Source: Rufibacter sediminis (lineage in GTDB: Bacteria > Bacteroidota > Bacteroidia > Cytophagales > Hymenobacteraceae). Taken from it: DNA of 64,000 nucleotides. This document shows positions 17,612-26,371 of the stretch, piece after piece. The notes under the pieces are model-generated. The model made no database searches, had not been told where the DNA came from, and saw only the letters and a program-made list of their open reading frames with translations. The stretch is from the NCBI RefSeq assembly GCF_014269285.1, contig NZ_JACOAF010000004.1, positions 1 through 64,000 on the forward strand. Reading direction: 5' to 3'. The position numbers and the translations under genes are program-made. How positions within the stretch are numbered: position 1 is the first letter of the stretch; every line of letters starts with the position of its first letter.

Positions 17612-19603
17612 TTATTCCTGGTACAGAATGAACATGGAAACCGGTGGCACCGTTACCTTTTCTTTTACTTTGCGGCCGGCCTGGGGCGTGATGGTTTCTC
17701 CTTCGGCGGCCACGGTCCATTCGCCGTTCACCCGGATTTCGGCGGAAGTTTCGCGGCCGTTGTAGTAAACCAGAATATTCTTCCAGGCATCGCCGTACGC
17801 GTGGTTCTTCAGCTGGTAGCCCACCAGGCCCGGAAAGGTGGTTTTGAACTCCAGGTGTTTGTTGACTAGCTCGGTGGTAGGCATCCGGAAGGCGGGATGG
17901 GCTTTGCGGAGTGCAATGAGGTTTTTGTAGTAGGTGAACACCTGCAGGTGGGCGACTTTCCAGTTCCAGTTGATCTGATTGACGGCATCTGGCAAGTTGT
18001 AGCTGTTGTGTTCGCCGTTTTTGGTGCGCAGCAGCTCTTCGCCGGCGTGCAGGAAAGCAGTTCCCTGCGAGGTCAGGACGATGGCGCTGGCGAGCAGGTG
18101 CATTTTCCGGAGCTGTTCTGGGCTGGCTTTGGGGTGGGAGACTTTCAGCTTGTCAAACAAGGTGAGGTTGTCATGGCAGGAGACGTAGGAGAGGGCCTGC
18201 CACGGCTCCCGCGCCCAGAACGCCTTGGAGTAGTTCACTTTCTGAAGATCTACCTGCGGATGCGGCACGCTGCCCACCACCCCAAACTTGATGGACTCCT
18301 CAGTGTCTTTGGCGCCGCTCACAAACCCGCGGGATTTTTCATCGAACACCGAGCCTTTCACGGCATCCCGGAGGTCATCAGAGAAGGCCGCGAAATGCGC
18401 GAGTTGGTGCGTGTTGGCCTTCAGGGCTTTGGCGTGGTCGGGGAGCGGGCTGCTGCCGGCGGTCCAGCCTTCGCCGTACAGAATGATGCTGGGGTTGATT
18501 TTCTTCAGCTCGGCGGAAAGTTGGTTCATGGTTTCCAAGTCATGGATGGCCATGAGATCGAAGCGGAAACCGTCCAGGTGGTATTCGCTCGCCCAGAACT
18601 TGCAGGACTCGATGATGAATTTCCGCATCATGGCCCGTTCGCTGGCGGTCTCGTTGCCACACGCCGAGGCATCTGAGTATTTCCCATCCGGGGTCTGGCG
18701 GTAGTAATAATCCGGGAACTCCAGGTTGAAGTTAGAACCCTTGGTGAGGCCGGTGTGATTGTACACCACGTCCAGGACCACGCCCAGGCCCTGGTCATGG
18801 AAGCCTTTCACCATCTGCTTGAACTCCTTGATCCGGACCTCGGCCCGGTAAGGATCTGAGGAATACGAGCCCTCGGGTACGTTGTAGTTCTGCGGATCGT
18901 AGCCCCAGTTGAACTGCGGTTTGTCTAAGGCCGTCTCGTCAATGGACCGGTGGTCAAAGGCGGGCAACAGGTGGATGTGGGTCACGCCCAAGTCCTTGAT
19001 ATGGTCTATGCCGGTGGCGAGCCCTTCCTTGGTCTTGGTGCCGGTTTCCACCAGCCCCAGAAACTTGCCGGGCTGCGTACTGCCCGAGGAAGGATGCGTG
19101 GTCAAATCCCGCACGTGCGCTTCCCACAAGACCACTTCATTCAGCGTCTTCACAGATGGGCCTTTGTCGTTTTCCCAGCCTTTGGGGTTGGTGGAGGCGA
19201 GATCCAGCACCATGGCCCGCTGGCCATTCGCCCCTACGGCGGTGGCGTAAATGCCGGGAGTTTCGTCTAACCAGTGTCCGCCCACCTTCACGTGAAACGT
19301 GTAGTACACGCCCTGCAAGTCTTTCTTGACCGAGAGGAGCCACAGGCCTTTTTCGCCTTTCTGCATCTCCAGTTTCTCGCGCGCCGCGCCGCCGTTTCCT
19401 TTGTCATACAGCTTCAGGACCACTTCCTCGGCCACTGGCGACCACAGTTTGAACGTGGTCATAGCAGGGGTATACTCCGTCCAGAGGTTGGCCTCTACGG
19501 GCGTGGGATACTGGTCAAACGGGTGGGACTGAGCCCAAAGGGTGCCGGAATTCATGAGGTACAAAACGGAAAAGAGGACTGAAACAAGCTTACGGCGTTT
19601 CAT
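17612..19603 (-). CDS. pulA: Type I pullulanase (GH13)
   Basis: A 663-residue exported debranching enzyme that cleaves alpha-1,6 links in pullulan, amylopectin or glycogen. The start at 19603 (MKRRKLVSVLFSVLYLM) gives a signal peptide ending LWAQ. A CBM48-type beta domain (about 35-130) precedes the barrel with the pullulanase motif FNWGYDPQNYNVPEGSY. The catalytic residues are visible as Asp in GFRFDLMAIHD, Glu in ILYGEGW and Asp in SYVSCHDNLTLFD. A small C-terminal beta domain ends the protein. No SusC/SusD pair lies nearby, so this is not a classical polysaccharide locus. Confidence 0.93.
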   Translation of the reverse strand: MKRRKLVSVLFSVLYLMNSGTLWAQSHPFDQYPTPVEANLWTEYTPAMTTFKLWSPVAEEVVLKLYDKGNGGAAREKLEMQKGEKGLWLLSVKKDLQGVYYTFHVKVGGHWLDETPGIYATAVGANGQRAMVLDLASTNPKGWENDKGPSVKTLNEVVLWEAHVRDLTTHPSSGSTQPGKFLGLVETGTKTKEGLATGIDHIKDLGVTHIHLLPAFDHRSIDETALDKPQFNWGYDPQNYNVPEGSYSSDPYRAEVRIKEFKQMVKGFHDQGLGVVLDVVYNHTGLTKGSNFNLEFPDYYYRQTPDGKYSDASACGNETASERAMMRKFIIESCKFWASEYHLDGFRFDLMAIHDLETMNQLSAELKKINPSIILYGEGWTAGSSPLPDHAKALKANTHQLAHFAAFSDDLRDAVKGSVFDEKSRGFVSGAKDTEESIKFGVVGSVPHPQVDLQKVNYSKAFWAREPWQALSYVSCHDNLTLFDKLKVSHPKASPEQLRKMHLLASAIVLTSQGTAFLHAGEELLRTKNGEHNSYNLPDAVNQINWNWKVAHLQVFTYYKNLIALRKAHPAFRMPTTELVNKHLEFKTTFPGLVGYQLKNHAYGDAWKNILVYYNGRETSAEIRVNGEWTVAAEGETITPQAGRKVKEKVTVPPVSMFILYQE

Positions 19604-19871
19604 AACGATTGGTGAAAAACAAAGGCAGACGCCCCAAAGATAAACGACAGAATTGCCCATCTATTTGCCTTGTGATAGAAAGGAAACCGATGGCTGAATT
19701 CCACAAAGATCGCCTTTCCTGAAAGATTAGGCCCATACAAAGAAGAGTTTCTTGCTTGTTTTCAGAAAACAGGCTAAAAACGTGTTTGCTCACAGATGAA
19801 AGCCCTGATCGCATCACCCCGTCCACAGGACGCTACAGGCATTGCAGCGGCTCTATACCCTATGAGCAACC

Positions 19872-19923
19872 TGCGCTCTCTCGGGACTGGGCCGCATGCG
19901 TAGCCCAGTCCCGAGAGAGCGCA
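19872..19923. repeat. Perfect 21-nt inverted repeat
   Basis: Left arm 19872-19892 (core CTCTCTCGGGACTGGGC) and right arm 19903-19923 are exact complements around a 10-nt spacer CGCATGCGTA. There is no T-run, so it is not a simple terminator. Function unknown. Confidence 0.9.
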
Positions 19924-20052
19924 CGCAAGAACGTCACCAGCAGCAGAGGCCTACGTCTACTATGAAACAGAAGGCTTTCACCAGGTGGTACTTTTTAGTG
20001 AAGAAAAGACTGTTTGAGCGTCAGCGAGTTTCTTTTCTTCATGATTCTTTTG

Positions 20053-20082
20053 GTTACTTTTCTCATCCAGGAGAAAAGTAAC
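20053..20082. repeat. Perfect 12-nt inverted repeat
   Basis: GTTACTTTTCTC and GAGAAAAGTAAC around ATCCAG. No flanking gene end explains it. Confidence 0.8.
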
Positions 20083-20163
20083 AGACGCGGGCAGACCGCG
20101 ACTGCAGCAACAAGGCTTGGCAGGAAAGAGATGAATAGTGAAGACGGATAGCTAACCGGATCA

Positions 20164-20206
20164 GCAGGTGTAAACATCCCCCTTCGCCCCCTTCAAAGGG
20201 GGAATC
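20164..20206 (+). repeat. 43-nt dispersed repeat, copy 1
   Basis: Starts GCAGGTGTAAACATCCCCCT and contains CCCCCTTCAAAGGGGG near the end. The exact reverse complement occurs at 45945-45987. Confidence 0.92.
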
Positions 20207-20285
20207 TCTGCTTGAGGAAGGCAGTCATGGTCGTTGGTGAGAACACCAACAACGGCGGGCGGAGTAGCAATTTGTTAAGTAGGAA

Positions 20286-20383
20286 AGGCACGGAAGTAAC
20301 TTCCGCGCCATAGAAGGCTCCATAGGTAATAGAGGGCTCCAGAAGGATAAGCAAAGGATAGGCACGAAAGTAAATCCGCGCCA
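20286..20383. repeat. Pair of GGCACGGAAGT-type palindromic units
   Basis: Two near-palindromic units of about 24 nt (GGCACGGAAGTAACTTCCGC and GGCACGAAAGTAAATCCGCG, 20286 and 20360) about 74 bases apart, just downstream of the MFS gene. They resemble the GGCGCGAGT units within the element at 39336-39716. Confidence 0.6.
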
Positions 20384-20394
20384 GAGCGAGAAAC

Positions 20395-21555
20395 CTAAGC
20401 TTCTTCAGTCTTAATGCGACTAGAGAGCAACGCCACACTCACACCCATGAGGGCGATGGTGGCAAACGAAAGCCGCAGGCTGCTAATGCCGGCCAGCATG
20501 CCAATTAACGGAGGACCTACCAGAAACCCGGCGAAGCCGATGGTGGAAACGGCAGCCAGTGCCATGCTGGGAGCCATGGTTTTGCTTTTACCGGCTACGC
20601 CGTACGCCAACGGCACTACCGCCGATACGCCAGCCCCAACCAGCAGGAACCCGAGGATGGCCGTGACCATGTGCGGGAAAACCACGGAGATCATCAGACC
20701 CACGGCGGTCAAGGTGCCGCTGAGCTGCAGCACGCGCTTCAGGCCCATTTTGGTGGTGAGCCAGTCGGCGATGAAGCGGGTGAAGGCCATGGTGCTCATG
20801 AAGGCGGTGTACCCGGCGGCAATCCAGGCTTTCTCGGCGCCCACTACTTTCTGGAAATACACGCCGCTCCAGTCAAACATGGCCCCTTCGCAGATCAGCG
20901 AACAGAACGCAATGAGCCCTAAGCCCATGAGCGACTTGTCTGGCATCACAAAGAGCGGCTGATTGGCTGCAAGAGGCGCGTCTTTGGGAAAGGTAAATTG
21001 GTAGGCGATTGCCGTGCCAGCCACCACCACCGCCATGATGATGAAAAAGTGCGGCAGCGGTTCCACATCGGCCCCAATCATGAGGGTGCCAATGGCCGCG
21101 CCAAAAAAACCGGCCAGACTCCACAGTCCGTGGAAAGAAGCCATAATTGATTTTTGGTACAGGCCTTCCACGCCCACGGCCTGGGTATTCACCGAGATGT
21201 TGGCCATGTTACTCGCAAACCCGAAGAGGAACAGCACCAAAACCAGGTGCAGCACACTTTGGCTTAACCCAATCAGCACCAGGGTGGAACTGTAGAGCAG
21301 CAGCGCAAAGGTCACCACTTTGCGGCTGCCTATCTTGGAGGTAAGCCAACCTGTGAAGGGCAGAGATAGCATGAGACCCACCGGCAGGGCGAAGAGCACC
21401 GCCCCCAGTTCGCTTTCTGAGAGGTGCAGCTTCTGCTGGATAGATGGTATGCGGGAACCCCAACTGGAAAAGCAGAGTCCTAACAGGAAGAACAGCGTGC
21501 TAACGGCAACTCGGTGGGCTTTTCTGGAGACGGGGAGGGAAGCGGAAAAAAGCAT
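20395..21555 (-). CDS. MFS transporter
   Basis: A 386-residue major facilitator carrier with 12 predicted helices. The loop between helices 2 and 3 carries GWLTSKIGSRKVV, a form of the MFS motif A. The N-terminal LCFSSWGSRIPSIQQKLHLSESELG resembles the fucose/YbjJ-like subgroup, but substrate and direction are unknown. The start at 21555 (MLFSASLPVSRKAHRV) is preferred to an ATG seven codons earlier. Its stop lies in the repeat-rich interval and no obvious terminator follows. Confidence 0.88.
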   Translation of the reverse strand: MLFSASLPVSRKAHRVAVSTLFFLLGLCFSSWGSRIPSIQQKLHLSESELGAVLFALPVGLMLSLPFTGWLTSKIGSRKVVTFALLLYSSTLVLIGLSQSVLHLVLVLFLFGFASNMANISVNTQAVGVEGLYQKSIMASFHGLWSLAGFFGAAIGTLMIGADVEPLPHFFIIMAVVVAGTAIAYQFTFPKDAPLAANQPLFVMPDKSLMGLGLIAFCSLICEGAMFDWSGVYFQKVVGAEKAWIAAGYTAFMSTMAFTRFIADWLTTKMGLKRVLQLSGTLTAVGLMISVVFPHMVTAILGFLLVGAGVSAVVPLAYGVAGKSKTMAPSMALAAVSTIGFAGFLVGPPLIGMLAGISSLRLSFATIALMGVSVALLSSRIKTEEA

Positions 21556-21738
21556 GTGCGAAAGGAATTCGGGCAAAAATACATCATTCTACGGGAAGGA
21601 ACTATTCAGCGGCGATTTCTGTCATCGGCTTGAGTCTTTTGACCTGCCTAATGCCCGTGAAACAGATGCGTTTCTCCCGCGTAACAAAAGGCAAAGACTC
21701 CAAAAACCGTTTGCTATTCTAGCCCATCGTCAACAGTC

Positions 21739-22194
21739 ATGCACCCGTCGCAACCAGAGGAAAAAACCACTACGCGTCTTGAAGAAATGATTACCCCCAC
21801 CGGGAAAGTTTTCCTGCAAATTGACCTTCAGCCGCAGGGTCCCTGGATTCACAGTAACTGGATTGGCTACCCCACCCATGAGAACGTGGCCAAAGGCGCT
21901 TTTAAATACCTGGACTGGATGCGGGAGAAAGGCTGTACCGCCGTGTTGAACGACAACCGGCAGCTGGTAGGCCGCTGGGACCAGTCGTTGGATTGGCTGG
22001 AGCAAAACTGGATACCATATGCCGTCAAGACGGGCCTGAAATACTGGGCGCATCTAGACAACCTGAGCGCGTTATCCGCTAACTCCGCAGATCAGTTGCA
22101 GGAACGGGTAAAAGGGAAATTTGAGGTGAAGCTGTTTGATGACCAGACAGCCGCCGAGAGCTGGCTCAGAGATCGGCTGAAAGCCAGAAGATAA
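21739..22194 (+). CDS. STAS/SpoIIAA-like single-domain protein (second)
   Basis: A 151-residue soluble protein. Its layout matches the gene at 11376: a strand FLQIDLQPQGPWIHSNWIG, a helix AKGAFKYLDWMREKG, a strand CTAVLNDNRQLVG, a helix WDQSLDWLEQNW, a strand KYWAHLDNLS, and a C-terminal VKLFDDQTAAESWLRDRL helix. This is the usual orphan STAS-like pattern of Bacteroidota; no function is known to me. It starts divergently from the MFS gene and shares a terminator with the convergent thioredoxin-like gene. Confidence 0.75.
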   Translation: MHPSQPEEKTTTRLEEMITPTGKVFLQIDLQPQGPWIHSNWIGYPTHENVAKGAFKYLDWMREKGCTAVLNDNRQLVGRWDQSLDWLEQNWIPYAVKTGLKYWAHLDNLSALSANSADQLQERVKGKFEVKLFDDQTAAESWLRDRLKARR

Positions 22195-22216
22195 ATTCCT
22201 CCCGAACGGTACGTTT

Positions 22217-22254
22217 CTGTTTTAGGGCCTTTTTCCAGAAAACAGCCCCAGAAC
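22217..22254. repeat. Intergenic hairpin repeat (GGCCTGTTTT family)
   Basis: CTGTTTTAGGGCC ... AACAGCCCCAGAAC, 23 bases after the stop codon of the STAS-like gene. Confidence 0.75.
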
Positions 22255-22286
22255 ATCCACCGGCAGTACTATACATACTATATAAA

Positions 22287-22331
22287 AGAACCGGCCTCTT
22301 TCCTGAGCAGATCAGGAAAGAGGCCGGTTCT
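22287..22331. terminator. Bidirectional terminator
   Basis: Perfect 20-nt arms (22287-22306 and 22312-22331; core AACCGGCCTCTTTCCTGA) around GCAGA, between convergent genes. Confidence 0.85.
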
Positions 22332-22332
22332 T

Positions 22333-22371
22333 CCGTTTTTAGGGGCTTTTTACAAAAAGAGCCTGAAAACG
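22333..22371. repeat. Intergenic hairpin repeat (GGCCTGTTTT family)
   Basis: CCGTTTTTAGGGGC ... GAGCCTGAAAACG, ending exactly at the stop codon of the thioredoxin-like gene, so both the repeat and the 20-nt terminator follow that gene. Confidence 0.8.
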
Positions 22372-22953
22372 TTATTTGGAGGCTTCGCCCTTTAGGATAG
22401 TGAGCATGTTCATTTCAATGGTAGGGTAGGCGCTCTCCACAATACGACCTACTTCTTTCCCGTCGCGGTACAGGATGAAGGTAGGTACGGCCGTGATGTT
22501 CGCGGATTTTTCCTCGCCGTTGGGGCTGGTCTTGTCTTCCCGCAGGTTCACCACGCTGAAGCGGGCATGCGGAAAATGGGCCTGGTCTATCACTTTGTAG
22601 AAACGCGGCAAATCGCGTTGGCTGTCCATGCACCAGCTGCCGGTATAGGCCCTGATGGAGACGTTTTCCAGCATCGGCTGCAGTTCCTCCATGATCTTGG
22701 CGTTAGGCGTGTACCGTTGGTAAGCGGGGTGGAACCACTTGCTGTAAGGCTCACTCTCATACGCCACACGGTCGCTGGGTCCGATGAGGATATTCTCCGT
22801 TCCGGCGGCGTTTTTTTCCTCCCGGTTCAGATGTTGGTCAAGGCCGGTTTGCCCGGCAGCGGAATAGCCAGATTGCTCTGCCGTGGTGGTTTTGCGGGCG
22901 CAAGCGAACGTGCCCAGAACCATGAACGCAAGAAACAAGAAACGGAAATGCAT
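22372..22953 (-). CDS. Thioredoxin-like lipoprotein with one active-site cysteine
   Basis: A 193-residue exported protein with a thioredoxin fold in residues about 75-190. The N-terminus MHFRFLFLAFMVLGTFAC fits a lipoprotein signal, though the lipobox is loose. The active site reads TGSWCMDSQRDLPRFYKV, so the second cysteine of CxxC is serine; the cis-proline loop is AVPTFILYRDGKEVG. Such single-cysteine proteins are common in Bacteroidota and cannot act as ordinary disulfide reductases alone. The start is the ATG at 22953; a TTG two codons earlier is possible. Confidence 0.83.
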   Translation of the reverse strand: MHFRFLFLAFMVLGTFACARKTTTAEQSGYSAAGQTGLDQHLNREEKNAAGTENILIGPSDRVAYESEPYSKWFHPAYQRYTPNAKIMEELQPMLENVSIRAYTGSWCMDSQRDLPRFYKVIDQAHFPHARFSVVNLREDKTSPNGEEKSANITAVPTFILYRDGKEVGRIVESAYPTIEMNMLTILKGEASK

Positions 22954-23051
22954 CTTCAAGGGATATTTAAAATAAGTTAAAACAGAGTCTTCACAGAGGA
23001 TGAACGAGGAGAGCCGCGCAAAAGATACTTGCCCGCTCCAAACTTCTTCTC

Positions 23052-24431
23052 TTAGATGGTCTCCAGCGCGCGAGGGGCATCAAGGTCCACAAACTCACCT
23101 TCCCAGCGGGCAATCACGGCCGTGGCCAGGCAGTTCCCGATCACGTTTACGGAGGTACGGGCCATGTCCATGAGTTCGTCAATGCCCAGGATGATGAAGA
23201 TCGGCTCTACCGGCAAATTGAAAGAAGCGGCCGTGCCCAGCAGAATCACCAGCGAGGCGCGCGGCACCCCGGCAATTCCTTTACTCGTCAACATCAGGGT
23301 AAACACCATCAGCAACTGCTGCTCCCAAGGCATCTCAATACCCGCGGCCTGCGCCACGAAGATAGAAGCCAGCGAGAGGTACAGCGTAGATCCGTCCAGG
23401 TTGAAACTGTAGCCCATGGGCATCACGAAGGCCACAATCTTGCGCGGCACGCCAATCGACTCCATGGCTTCCATGGCGCGCGGCAAAGCGGCTTCTGAAC
23501 TGGTGGTGGCAAACGCAATGGAAACCGGCTCCGCAATTGCCTGCACAAACATTTTCACCGGAATCCTGAAGATCAAGGCCACGGGCAGCAATACCAGCAT
23601 CAGGAAGGCGATCAGCGCCACGTACAGCGTAGCCAGCAACTTAAACAAATTGACCAGAATCCCGAAGCCCATGTGGCCCACGGTGTACGCAATGGCGGCG
23701 CCCACGGCAATAGGCGCGAAGAACATGATGATGTTGGTGAACTTGAACATGGTCTCGGCCAGGCTCTCGGTGACTTCCAGCAACGGCCGGCGCTTGCGCT
23801 CGTTCAGCATGGCCAGTGCAATCCCGAAGAGCACGCTGAACACCACAATCTGCAACACCTGGCCCTCGGCCACTGATTTAGCGATGTTTTCCGGGAAGAT
23901 ATGCAGAATGATGTCTTGCCAGGTTTGGGCCGGTGGGGCGGTAATCTCGTCGCTGGTCTGGCCTTTGAGCACAATACCGTCGCCGGCACGGCTGATGTTA
24001 ATGGCGGCCAAGCCGATGAACAGCGCCACGGTGGTCACAATCTCAAAGTAGATAAGCGCTTTCATGCCCATCTTGCCCACCTGTTTCAGGTTGGAGTGCC
24101 CGGCAATGCCCACCACCAGCGTGGCGAAGATGAGCGGCGCGATGATGGTTTTCACCATCTTCAGGAAAACCTTGCTCAAAACGTTCAGGCTCTGCGCGAA
24201 ATCAGGGAAACTGTAGCCAATTTCGGCGCCCACCACCATGCTCACCAGAATCCAGGTAGTCAGGGATTTTTTCTGTTTGGCAAACAGCAGCAGCACGGCA
24301 ATGCCGGCCCAGCGTAAGCCGGTGAGTACAACTTCTGGAAGAGCAAGAAGGCCGTAGTTTTGGCTCAGCGTAAGCACAACGGCCACGGTGAGAATCACAA
24401 AAGCCAGAATGGCGAGCGTGGATTTTTTCAT
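23052..24431 (-). CDS. Dicarboxylate/amino acid:cation symporter (DAACS)
   Basis: A 459-residue carrier of the GltP/DctA family for glutamate, aspartate or C4-dicarboxylates with protons or sodium. The signature regions are visible: FATTSSEAALPRAMEAM for the re-entrant serine-rich loop and MPMGYSFNLDGSTLY for helix 7, followed by LMLTSKGIAGVPRAS. The protein is somewhat longer than GltP at its N-terminus, where two extra hydrophobic segments precede the family core. The start is ATG at 24431. A minus-strand TATATTTG element lies at 24530-24537. It is divergent from the dipeptide epimerase gene, and a link in Glu/peptide use is possible but unproven. Confidence 0.9.
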   Translation of the reverse strand: MKKSTLAILAFVILTVAVVLTLSQNYGLLALPEVVLTGLRWAGIAVLLLFAKQKKSLTTWILVSMVVGAEIGYSFPDFAQSLNVLSKVFLKMVKTIIAPLIFATLVVGIAGHSNLKQVGKMGMKALIYFEIVTTVALFIGLAAINISRAGDGIVLKGQTSDEITAPPAQTWQDIILHIFPENIAKSVAEGQVLQIVVFSVLFGIALAMLNERKRRPLLEVTESLAETMFKFTNIIMFFAPIAVGAAIAYTVGHMGFGILVNLFKLLATLYVALIAFLMLVLLPVALIFRIPVKMFVQAIAEPVSIAFATTSSEAALPRAMEAMESIGVPRKIVAFVMPMGYSFNLDGSTLYLSLASIFVAQAAGIEMPWEQQLLMVFTLMLTSKGIAGVPRASLVILLGTAASFNLPVEPIFIILGIDELMDMARTSVNVIGNCLATAVIARWEGEFVDLDAPRALETI

Positions 24432-24669
24432 AAATGAGTCAAGCTGCCTTCCTTCAGGGAAAAGGAAGGCAGGGGTTTTGGTTTAGTCGGTTCACCGGCC
24501 CAGGAGGCCAGGTAAGGTATTGGAACCTACAAATATACTTTTTTCTTCCGGTTCCTAAAGAAGGCGGGCGTTCTGGGGCCGTTTTTGAAAGAAGAAGCCA
24601 AAACCACGATTTTTATTGGCCTTTGCGTCTTTTTTACTACACTTGGACTTCGCAACCGCTATTATTACT

Positions 24670-25668
24670 ATGCTACTTTGGAATTTGGAGGCCCTGGACC
24701 TCACCCTGCGCTACACCTGGAAAATCTCCCGCAACGCTTCTGATGTCAAAACCAATATTTTCGTTTCCGTTGGGGATGAGCGATTTCAGGGGAGGGGAGA
24801 AGCCGCTCCCAACATCCGTTACGGCGAAACCCCCGAGGTGCTGCAACAGCAGTTTGAGACGTTGAAGTCCAACGGTTTAGTCCAGGTAGGTTCCCTGGAA
24901 GAACTGCAACACCTGCTGCAATTGCACCTGGTGTTGCCCGCGCTTCGGTTCGCGATAGAATCGGCTTACGTGCATTTCGTCTGCCGGAAAAACGGGCAGA
25001 CCGTAACTGAATTTCTGGGCGTGACGCCCGTGGCCTCGGCACCTACCGCGTACTCCTACCCCATCATGGACCCGGGCAAAATTGCGGCGTTCACCAAGGA
25101 GCACGGCCTGCACCGCTTTGAGTACCTGAAAGTGAAAGTAAACCAGGAAAGCGGGTTGGACATGCTCTCTGAAGTGACCAAAGCCACGCAGCAGGGCCTG
25201 ATCATAGATGCGAACGAAGCCTGGCAAGACCCAGATTCTCTGATGCGGTTCTTTGAGGGCCTGAAGAAATACCCCGTCCTGATGATTGAGCAGCCCATGC
25301 CGTCTGCCCTGCAGGAAGAATACCTGTACCTGAAAAAGCGCTCGCCCTACGATCTGTTCGCCGATGAATCGGTTACGGACCACGCCGATTGGGATTTGCT
25401 GCAGCAGCAGTTCCACGGAGTGAATATGAAATTGATGAAAGCCGGCGGGTACCTCAACGGCCTGGCCATACTCCAGAAAACCCGTTCGCTGGGCCTGAAA
25501 ACCATGATCGGGTGCATGATGGAGACTTCCATGGGCATCTGGTCGGCGCTGCAACTGGCCCACGGGGTGGATTTGCTGGACCTGGACGGCATGCTGGTGG
25601 TGAAAGACGAGCCTTTCCACCTGGTGCGCGAAGAAGCCGGCCGGTTGTGCCCCGTGGAGCAGCCCTAA
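24670..25668 (+). CDS. Dipeptide epimerase (enolase superfamily, L-Ala-D/L-Glu type)
   Basis: A 332-residue cytosolic enzyme that epimerises a dipeptide, in the best-known members L-Ala-D-Glu from murein recycling. The superfamily residues are present: Lys pair in YLKVKVN, metal ligands Asp in LIIDANEAW, Glu in LMIEQPMP and Asp in LFADESV, the second base Lys in NMKLMKAGGY, and GCMMETSMG near the end. Those after the barrel agree with the epimerase subgroup, but specificity is not decided by sequence alone. The start at 24670 (MLLWNLEALDLTL) begins at the capping domain. A hairpin repeat starts 12 bases after its stop. Confidence 0.9.
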   Translation: MLLWNLEALDLTLRYTWKISRNASDVKTNIFVSVGDERFQGRGEAAPNIRYGETPEVLQQQFETLKSNGLVQVGSLEELQHLLQLHLVLPALRFAIESAYVHFVCRKNGQTVTEFLGVTPVASAPTAYSYPIMDPGKIAAFTKEHGLHRFEYLKVKVNQESGLDMLSEVTKATQQGLIIDANEAWQDPDSLMRFFEGLKKYPVLMIEQPMPSALQEEYLYLKKRSPYDLFADESVTDHADWDLLQQQFHGVNMKLMKAGGYLNGLAILQKTRSLGLKTMIGCMMETSMGIWSALQLAHGVDLLDLDGMLVVKDEPFHLVREEAGRLCPVEQP

Positions 25669-25680
25669 GTTTTGCTACTG

Positions 25681-25715
25681 GTTTTAAGCCTGATTTCCTG
25701 AAACAAGCCCTAAAC
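25681..25715. repeat. Intergenic hairpin repeat (GGCCTGTTTT family)
   Basis: GTTTTAAGCCTG ... CAAGCCCTAAAC, 12 bases after the epimerase stop codon. Confidence 0.75.
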
Positions 25716-25772
25716 TCAACGCTGGTCCGTTTTGCTCTCAGTCTCTTCCTTCGTTCCTTAGATTTTGACATA

Positions 25773-25808
25773 AAAAAGCCCTCTGCCAGTAAAGGTAGAG
25801 GGCTTTTT
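25773..25808. terminator. Bidirectional terminator
   Basis: AAAAAGCCCTCT and AGAGGGCTTTTT around a 12-nt loop, between the convergent epimerase and DUF4142 genes. Confidence 0.9.
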
Positions 25809-25831
25809 CCTTGGTGCCAGACGGCTGATTT

Positions 25832-26371
25832 TTACATGCGGTCCACCGCGGTTTTCAAAGTCTGGGCGTGTTGCAAGTGCATCCGAAGGATGGGCAACGT
25901 GGCGTCAATAAAGGTTTGCACCTCTGTATCCATGATTTCTCTGTCTGCGGTCTCGTATAAAGTGATGGCTTCCTGGTGCGCCTGTACTTGCACGGTCGCG
26001 AAGTCTTTGTCAAAGGTTAAGCCAGATTCTCCGGTTAAACGATCTATGATGGCCTTTTTAGGAGCTGGAGGAGTAGGAGACAGCGTGATATTTCTTTGGG
26101 CGGCCATGGTCGTGATTTTCTGGGAAGATGCGGTGTGATCTGTCTCCAACATGGCACCAAATGTTCTTACCTCAGCGGTAGAACCTTTCACTTTAGCCAT
26201 TTGTCCTGTTTGGATCTCAAACATGTCACTTTGAGCGGCATTCTGGAAGAAAGTGGCTACCCGCGCCTTGTCCTGATCCATGGCGTCGTCGTCATCGTCG
26301 CTACAAGAAACCAGAACGGTACTGCTTACAAAAAGGGCCCAAAAGAGCATCCAGACGTTTGTTTTTTTCAT
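25832..26371 (-). CDS. DUF4142 lipoprotein
   Basis: A 179-residue exported lipoprotein. The signal MKKTNVWMLFWALFVSSTVLVSC ends in a clear lipobox, then a run of aspartates (DDDDDAMDQD) typical of Bacteroidota surface or periplasmic lipoproteins. Residues about 35-175 form the helical DUF4142 (ferritin-like) domain: FFQNAAQSDMFEIQTGQMA, VRTFGAMLETDHTASSQKI and VQAHQEAITLYETA are its usual blocks. Function is not established for the family. It is a single gene with AT-rich upstream DNA. Confidence 0.88.
   Translation of the reverse strand: MKKTNVWMLFWALFVSSTVLVSCSDDDDDAMDQDKARVATFFQNAAQSDMFEIQTGQMAKVKGSTAEVRTFGAMLETDHTASSQKITTMAAQRNITLSPTPPAPKKAIIDRLTGESGLTFDKDFATVQVQAHQEAITLYETADREIMDTEVQTFIDATLPILRMHLQHAQTLKTAVDRM

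Larger units (their letters stand above)
19643..20394. other. Repeat-rich gene-free interval of about 750 bases
   Basis: No gene is supported. It contains a half copy of the hairpin repeat (19748-19784), a perfect 21-nt inverted repeat (19872-19923), a 12-nt inverted repeat (20053-20082), one copy of a 43-nt dispersed repeat (20164-20206), and two copies of a GGCACGGAAGT...TTCCGCGCC motif (20286-20309 and 20360-20383). Confidence 0.7.

Noticed and set aside
19635-19642. Minus-strand TATCTTTG as pullulanase promoter
   Set aside because: The -7 element fits, but no TTG lies at the right distance. Similar lone -7 matches at 2211, 5456, 9014, 24530 and 61143 were mentioned only in gene notes.
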